A DNA stretch of 64,000 nucleotides, from positions 1 through 64,000 of the forward strand of contig JAUFSD010000011.1 of the NCBI GenBank assembly GCA_033030425.1. Reading direction: 5' to 3'. The stretch is from Verpa conica. Taxonomy: Eukaryota > Ascomycota > Pezizomycetes > Pezizales > Morchellaceae. The translations under genes and the position numbers were made by a program. The notes under the pieces were generated by a model. That model was given only the letters and a program-made list of their open reading frames with translations. It ran no database searches and was not told the DNA's origin. Numbering within the stretch: position 1 is the stretch's first letter; the number at the start of each line of letters is the position of its first letter. Below are positions 58,306-64,000 of this stretch, piece after piece.

Positions 58306-59690
58306 GGTTTATTTGGTAGTTTGATAGTTTATGGAATTTTTCTAGTGGTGTATGAGAATTCGAAGTTGCGTGCTGTCTTCAGCTTTTAGTCGTAGGAGGA
58401 GCTCCTTATATACTACATTTTATCTCATCCATCTACCTATTCCATCTTTGAGCTATAAGCTTAGGTCTAGTAACCATCACATGTAAAGGTCTTACCTGTA
58501 ATTCCACCAATTCCCCGCTCTCAAGGCGCCAGCCAAGTTGACAATGTATATAGCACCATGTTTGATCGGTATAAGTGATTAAATCAAATGATTCTAACCA
58601 GTATCGTACACCCGAAATAACTAGGGTATGTGTTTCTGATATTCGCATCGAGGTTTGATTTGGAGATTTGTTTCCGGAGGTCGCCTGGGGTGACTGTTAG
58701 CACAGTCCCATTTTACACTGATTCACCTCCACTGGTGCTCATAGCAACCCCTGCCTTGGAGTAATGACTACAACTACCTTTATGATATCATATTATGGGT
58801 ATTATATCCCTCGTGGTATTTGTCATGCATTTTAACACTTGAGCAGTATTTATACTACCTTTATGATATCATATTATGGGTATTATATCCCTCATGGTAC
58901 TGGCCACGCATTTTAACACTTGAGTAGTATTTATTATAGTTATACCAAACACAAGGGTATTATTTCCCGTAGTAGGAGCACACAGCGGGCTTGAATATAT
59001 AGGGGAATTGCCCTACGGCAGATATTACTAGCAGGTTACATAATAAGTTAAAGTAGTGATGGCCCCCGGCAATTTATAGTATGTGTCCGAGATCTCTTAA
59101 GGTATCCTCTGATTCTTGTGACTACTAGTATAAGATAACGGTTACTCTCACTTACTAGGAATATAGAATCATCCACCTAACGGTTAGTACTTACGGTTTA
59201 AGAAAATGATATTTCAGGCAACTCTCCGGGAGCACAATCTACGCAAGGTTTAAATCAGGTTATTGGAAGAGGCTTTATCATATTGACCACGAGATTACTT
59301 CACTCTAGATTAGTGATTGGTAGATATTACTAGTAGAGTTTCACTGTGCCTCTTTTTCTTGTACGAAGTGTAATATAGTTATAAGGCACCATGACTACAC
59401 CTCGAAGAACCAACAAAACCAGTAGAGAACCAGGAGACTTTCCAACGGAACTGGTCAAAAAGCCACCTGTACACGAAATGAGGACTTTTCAGCTGAGTTA
59501 TATATTGTCAAAAAGTGTAGATCTCGGATATGTGGAGCTCGGGTGTGTATATACTTCCATAAGAAGAGTACGCTGTCGGTGCTTTCTTTTTACAGCACTT
59601 CCAATTAAACCTCACACAATCTTTGGGCAAATAAACAGTCCGACTAAAATGCGGCATTCGTCAGATAATCCGATGGAGGCTGAAGCACGA
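58306..59690. other. Intergenic region with an ~85-bp tandem duplication
   Basis: At about 58768-58936 a unit of ~83-85 bp (CTACCTTTATGATATCATAT.. ..TTTTAACACTTGAGCAGTAT) is present twice in tandem with few differences. Next to 58306 lies the presumed promoter of the MABP-like gene. No other gene is supported. Confidence 0.6.
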
Positions 59691-59704
59691 GCCATTCAGT
59701 GGTT

Positions 59705-59880
59705 TAAATGCGCCAAATACTCCAACAACGCATATACTCGTAAAGCGCTGACGTTCTTGGAAGGGGCTGATATTGCATACCATACAAAATCATGGACTTG
59801 GCACATTCTTGTATGGTATGCAATAGCAGCCCATTCCACAAATGTCAGCAATTTACGAGTATTGAGCGGGGAAGCGCAAA
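59705..59880. repeat. Long hairpin (fold-back MITE)
   Basis: ATACTCGTAAA..GCTGATATTGCATACCATACAA on the left is inverted on the right as TTGTATGGTATGCAATAGCAGC..TTTACGAGTAT. Arms are ~55 nt with a ~20-nt loop. It explains overlapping open frames on both strands, which are rejected as genes. Confidence 0.85.
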
Positions 59881-59889
59881 GGTAAATAT

Positions 59890-60448
59890 TGTAGGGGGAC
59901 AAAAATACCCGGTCATTGGGATAGCAACCAGAAAGGCCAACCTCAAATAACCATTACTCCACAACCACATTAAAAGCAAATATGAAAATTTAATTATGGC
60001 AAAAAAGCCTCATTATTTTTATTATTATGGATATAAATCTAAAATTACCTTAATCATTCTTATCATAAATACTATAAAGGCAAAATAGACTTTATGGGCT
60101 AATAATAGATTACTATCTCCACAGTTACATAGCTCTGATTAGACCCTTTAGGGTATGAATTATTAGACTAGGGACTGTTCTCATATAGGGAGCATATACT
60201 TGTAGCCTAAACATATCTAACAAGTTTGGGATCTGAGGAATTATGAAATAGTTTTTAGAGACCATTTCTATTGATAGGAACACCCAAGACACCAAACTAT
60301 TATTGCAAGATACCTATATACCCTTGGAATATACCTATAACTTTGCTATACTAGGAGAAAATAAATCCTAAGTTCATGGTTGTGTTTTGTGGGATACCAA
60401 CCTGAGTTGGTTGCCATGTGGATGTCCGGGTTTTTTTGTCCCCCTACA
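59890..60448. mobile_element. MITE, 559 bp, TGTAGGGGGACAAA ends
   Basis: Left end TGTAGGGGGACAAAAATACC and right end GGTTTTTTTGTCCCCCTACA are inverted; inner blocks GGCCAACCTCA and TGAGTTGGTTGCC extend the arms. The centre is AT-rich with no coding sequence. The flanking AATAT/ATAT may hold the target duplication but is palindromic and ambiguous. Confidence 0.8.
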
Positions 60449-60583
60449 ATATATTTTGTTTGATCTCTATCTCTCCCAGCCCAAGGCTAGATGCTTGATC
60501 AATTATTTCTTCACTATAGGTTTTAATTAAGTACCGAATATTCCTACTCTTAGTTTTGGCGAGTTCTGACGTCTTGTGGGCTA

Positions 60584-60778
60584 CCATATAAACTTGATAA
60601 ATTGGCTATGCGGGCGTCAACGCCACCTATGTTCAATATTGTTCTCTAAACTTCTTTGAGCTTCCTCTAAACCCATCAAAGCTAGCTCATGATAATAATC
60701 CTTACGATCAGATAGCAAGTTTGCATTTGATAGGAAGTGGCAGCGACGCCCGCATAGCCAATTTATCGAGTTTATACG
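60584..60778. mobile_element. MITE family 1, copy 2 (TA target)
   Basis: Ends CCATATAAACTTGATAAATT.. and ..AATTTATCGAGTTTATACGG are inverted, flanked by TA at both ends (TAs near 60582 and 60780). The inner GGCTATGCGGGCGTC pairs with GACGCCCGCATAGCC. The centre is homologous to 44587-44782. Confidence 0.85.
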
Positions 60779-60780
60779 GT

Positions 60781-61127
60781 ACTGCTAGAGCTATTTTATC
60801 AAACTTGCTTGAGGGCTCCAATGCACTCACCACAAGGCATTCTATCAACAATTGAATAATAGGACTGTGTTTTTTTTTATTCCGGGCCTCTGTTGCCTTT
60901 TGCTCTTCTTCCTTTGAGATATCCATGGTTACGCCAGTATGACACGTGACGACCCTCATTGATCAGATTAGATGTCATTTAAGGGTTAGGGTACTTTATT
61001 CTACTTTTCTTCTTTGTCCTTCCTTCTTTGTGTACCACACAACTGTGGGTCCTGGGTTAGACTAGAGGTTAGTTGGTTGAAACGGGTGGGTATACTCGTA
61101 GTCATCAAGCGTTTCCGGATTATGGTA
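60781..61127. other. Short intergenic stretch
   Basis: No gene accepted. A T-run at about 60871 and a GGTTAGGGTA near 60970 are noted without assignment. Confidence 0.35.
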
Positions 61128-61265
61128 CAGCCTCCGGTAGAATTATTCTGGAAACAGGGATTATCGAGCAGGGCTAGCAAATTATATTGTCAAAATGTTG
61201 GTCAAAACCGTAGAAGACCAATTATCTTGCGCGCCACATTTCCACAATAATCCTACCGAGAGCTG
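61128..61265. mobile_element. MITE family 2, copy 2 (TA target)
   Basis: Ends CAGCCTCCGGTAGAATTATT and AATCCTACCGAGAGCTG are inverted and flanked by TA. 138 bp; sister of 44860-45000, with matching inner TGGAAACA / TTTCCACA blocks. Confidence 0.83.
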
Positions 61266-61483
61266 TAACTGGGGGAGCGACATGTCTCTCTTACTAGCTC
61301 ACATTCTGGGCTTGTGGGCTGTGTAATTGGTTAAACATAAGGACTATCTTTTCTTAATCGTCGGTTCAGCAATATTCAGCGTATCACTGTAGTCCCTCTT
61401 GACCTGCACCCTGTTTATCTGGTGGATCTCAGTGAGCGACATTACGCTCTTAATCACCCTGCCCCGTAAACACTTGACGACTA

Positions 61484-61590
61484 CGAGTATAGTACTTCGG
61501 GGGTGGGGGAAATTCTGTCCCCATGTGGTAGTGGTGGCGCCTATTTCGCCTGGGGACAGACTTACCCCTACATCCGAAGTATACCCACCA
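61484..61590. repeat. Hairpin MITE-like element
   Basis: GTATAGTACTTCGGGGGTGG..CTGTCCCCA is inverted as TGGGGACAG..TACATCCGAAGTATAC. About 107 bp, flanked by TA. Arms are imperfect. Confidence 0.7.
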
Positions 61591-62851
61591 CCTCTGTAAC
61601 TTAGAAATCACGCATCCTTTAATTAAATTAGGTCACAACACCACTAATTGATACGAGGAGCTAGCACCTGCTTCAGTAGAGAGTAGTTATCAAGTATAGA
61701 GCACTGAGCTAATCACCTAGGAGGAGCGGCCTTCGGGCCCACTCAATTTACACGTCACTAAGAGCCTCCGACTGCCAATTGGCTTCTTTGTATACTGTGA
61801 GAAAGGTTTTTAAGATTAGAACAAGAATCTATGATGGATCTTCTGATAGAACTTTTCTATAGGTTGAGCAACTCGAGGGGGAGAAGGTTTTTTCCTTCTC
61901 CCCTCTTTTATTCTTTTCCTCCAAGCTAGTTTAGCTCCTCCTTCAGACTACGTCACTCATGACTAATCAACACTGTAGCTCGCGTCTATTCAGAACTAGC
62001 AAGCTGTGTACAATTAGAAAATTAGAAGGTGATGATGTATTCTCTAAAAGGTGACAAGCGATCTATCTATCTACTAGTGCATATCGACTAGCGTGCTCCA
62101 CAGTAACTTTCCCTACTGTGGAGACACCGTTGCAACAAGGGTTAGGGTTATATATATATATATAGATAGCTAGAGGGACAGACTAGACTAATCATAAACC
62201 ATCACCCGTCATACATCGGTAGCCACTCTGAGAACTTGAGCAGCCACACTACGGGTAGAAATGCCTACAAGGCATACTATTATGGAGGCTTAATTAGTCA
62301 ACTGTACAAAGTCCCAGTAACCCGAGTAATAACCTGTGATGCATTTATACGCCGACGAGATACTCAGAGTATAAATGGATGAATTAACCATAATAGATGG
62401 AGCTACTGAGATTATGTATAATAATGAATGTTTCCGGATAGAATAATACCCATAAATGTATGTAGTGAAACGGTGACGTAACACAAATCAATAAAATCAA
62501 CAAAGCATGAGAATACATGCAAGCACGAGAGTTGGAATATCACCCTACATGTTATCACCTACATGTATGCATGTATATAAGGCTAGCACTTATGTAAAAA
62601 TCTACTTTAATTCAGATAATAAAAGAAACTAGCAATACATTAATTCCAAAGTACAAGATGTCCCCTCCCCCAAAACCCTTGCTCATAATAACGAAAGGAA
62701 AAAGATAACATAATTGTCCCCACCCTTTGATCCGACCGTACCCTCCTCAACTCCAACCCTCTAATCACAGCTATAGTGCCCTCGAACGTAAGCGGCCAAC
62801 TAATGTATAGTTTGGAAGGACCACATACCTCATAAATAAACTCATGACCAC
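61591..62851. other. Intergenic region with hairpin and a direct repeat
   Basis: A 10-bp perfect stem GGGGAGAAGG/CCTTCTCCCC with a six-T loop lies at about 61880-61906. Sequence at about 61965-62100 (..TATTCAGAACTAGCAAGCTG.. ..TGACAAGCGATCTATCTA..) recurs directly, diverged, at about 63890-64000, so the exonuclease gene is bracketed by copies of one repeat. A short TA run is at 62150-62163. Confidence 0.55.
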
Positions 62852-63601
62852 CTAGAACGGACTCAACGCCTTATGTGGTCCATCAGCCATACGGACCGGT
62901 CTTTTCGCCAGCATCAACCTGTCATTCGTAGCAGACATAACACGAGTCTCCCAGCGAGGGGTAATCTTCGCCTTATATATCCGCCACAAATCCGGCAAAT
63001 AAGTGACATCCTGAAGACAATACTCCAATATTTCAGCCTTCATCGGGCGCTCATTAAACACCTCGTAGCTCCCACCCTTTTCTGGTGAAAACAACTTATT
63101 CCCAGCGGTCTTATTTCTATCAAAACTAAGCGCTTCGAACCTACTTAAGCCAGCGTCACGCGTGATGCATCGTGCAAGCCCGTTCAAATAACGCCTCTGC
63201 CCCGGCCGAGTAGCGTTTTCCAATAGTTGGATATCAACAATGCCCTGTAGTGAGATTTTGAAGAGGTTGTATAACGCATCGGAGTCATTGCGCACATCGA
63301 AGAAGCACTTCGGGATTTCTGGAGACTCCAAGATATCTTTGAAGCTCGGGGTTGAGAGTCGGGTGGTTGACTTTGTGGTGAATGCTGCGTCACCGAGGAC
63401 GTGGACGTCGATGAGAAAGGTGTGTTTTAGCGGGAGGACGTATAACTGGATGATGGATATACTCCCATCCCGGGATAGGTTTACCCCCTCGATATCAACA
63501 TAGAGGGAAGGGGGTGAAATAGGGAGGTTGCAGAGGCTAGGTATGATCGATTCAAGCGACTCGGGAGTGCTGACAACCGTGTATTTAGCGTTGACGTCCA
63601 T
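62852..63601 (-). CDS. 3'-5' exonuclease-domain protein (DEDDy, RNase D/WRN type)
   Basis: Intronless, ATG at 63601, 249 residues. DEDDy motifs are visible: motif I VDIEGVNL (D-x-E, residues ~35-42), motif II FDVRNDSDAL (~100-110, with the Asp that binds the second metal), and motif III EYCLQDVTYLPDLW (~205-218) with the Y-x3-D pair. The fold hydrolyses nucleic acid from the 3' end using two metal ions. Stand-alone fungal proteins of this size with this domain are common and of undefined substrate, close in layout to the Egalitarian/EXD-type group. C-terminal ~35 residues are basic. It is flanked by copies of one repeat but looks undamaged. Confidence 0.92.
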   Translation of the reverse strand: MDVNAKYTVVSTPESLESIIPSLCNLPISPPSLYVDIEGVNLSRDGSISIIQLYVLPLKHTFLIDVHVLGDAAFTTKSTTRLSTPSFKDILESPEIPKCFFDVRNDSDALYNLFKISLQGIVDIQLLENATRPGQRRYLNGLARCITRDAGLSRFEALSFDRNKTAGNKLFSPEKGGSYEVFNERPMKAEILEYCLQDVTYLPDLWRIYKAKITPRWETRVMSATNDRLMLAKRPVRMADGPHKALSPF

Positions 63602-64000
63602 ATTTTGTCTAAGCTGAGGATCTCTAGGTTATCTTCAGAATTTTTCATCAGCGAGGAATATTGAGGCAAACGGATGTAGTGCTCACCTTATATACTTTTT
63701 TTCTGGAAATATGCTAAGGCAAAGTATAGCTTGAGAAGGTGATGATTTTTAGAATTACCATCGTCAATCGTATGCCTATTTTATAGATGAATTCTTTCAG
63801 GCGTCCTATATCTCCTAGATTAGCAAACAAAGTAAGACATAGTCTGCTCCTTACTTCTCCTCACACTACACTAGGTTTGATATTGTGGCTCGCTTCTGTT
63901 CAGGACTAGAAGCTGGGTGTAACTGATGGTGATGTATTTTCTAAGAGGTTATGAGCAATCTGTCTATCTACTACCAACTAGCGCATATTGCCTAGCGTGC
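63602..64000. promoter_or_regulatory. Upstream region of the exonuclease gene and repeat copy
   Basis: Presumed promoter adjacent to 63602. From about 63890 to the window end lies a diverged direct copy of the 61965-62100 repeat. Confidence 0.45.

Noticed and set aside
59391..59902. Protein genes on both strands here
   Set aside because: Both frames run through a long hairpin; overlapping opposite frames are a by-product of the inverted repeat.

Overview
This window looks like a transposon-rich chromosomal segment of a filamentous ascomycete. Genes are sparse, introns are short (about 50-65 bp, GT..AG), the proteins are fungal types (a P450, long ankyrin proteins, an alpha/beta hydrolase), and the gaps are filled with LTR, LINE, hAT-like and TA-target elements. 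A Pezizomycete such as a truffle fits well, but that is inference from gene style; no marker gene proves it.

Layout. 1-1.4 kb: array of a degenerate CGAGTGA..TGAC motif. 2.4-16.0 kb: the most unusual part, two large convergently unremarkable but co-oriented minus-strand genes (8051-12484 and 3763-7426) lying between two arrays of the palindrome CTGTACAG (2.4-3.2 kb and 13.7-16.0 kb). The first-transcribed gene encodes a protein of about 1.4 kaa that I cannot assign; the second starts with a ParB-like GQHR domain and ends in long charged tails. I read this as a two-gene mobile or selfish element with its own binding-site arrays. 16.1-19.2 kb: dead LINE. 19.2-21.2 kb: GC-rich repeat block holding two copies of a ~520-bp unit, each with a run of ACTCCCG-N2-CGGGAGT palindromes, around a ~350-bp repeat that again carries the CGAGTGA motif.

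21.2-26.7 kb: ankyrin-repeat membrane protein gene split by a 410-bp hAT-like MITE with exact 8-bp target duplication. 27.6-29.3 kb: fold-back and hAT-like repeats. 29.46-31.51 kb: an intact nine-exon cytochrome P450 (513 codons after splicing). 34.1-34.5 kb: long inverted repeat. 35.8-43.3 kb: a hydrolase relic broken by a solo LTR, itself broken by a 6.5-kb Gypsy chromovirus with near-identical LTRs but several frameshifts.

44.5-45.2 kb: three adjacent small TA-target MITEs. 45.7-46.2 kb: small ankyrin gene. 47.2-52.5 kb: six-exon gene fusing an alpha/beta hydrolase to about 36 ankyrin repeats, with one homopolymer frameshift near its end. 52.5-62.8 kb: mostly gene-poor, with a small three-exon MABP-like gene (57.7-58.3 kb), a SINE-like tRNA-related unit and many MITEs, several with sister copies at 44-45 kb. 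62.85-63.60 kb: an intact DEDDy 3'-5' exonuclease-domain gene. The host genes (P450, exonuclease, ankyrin/hydrolase) do not form an obvious pathway; the ankyrin proteins resemble the expanded fungal NLR-like repertoire but lack any NACHT/NB-ARC domain that I can see.
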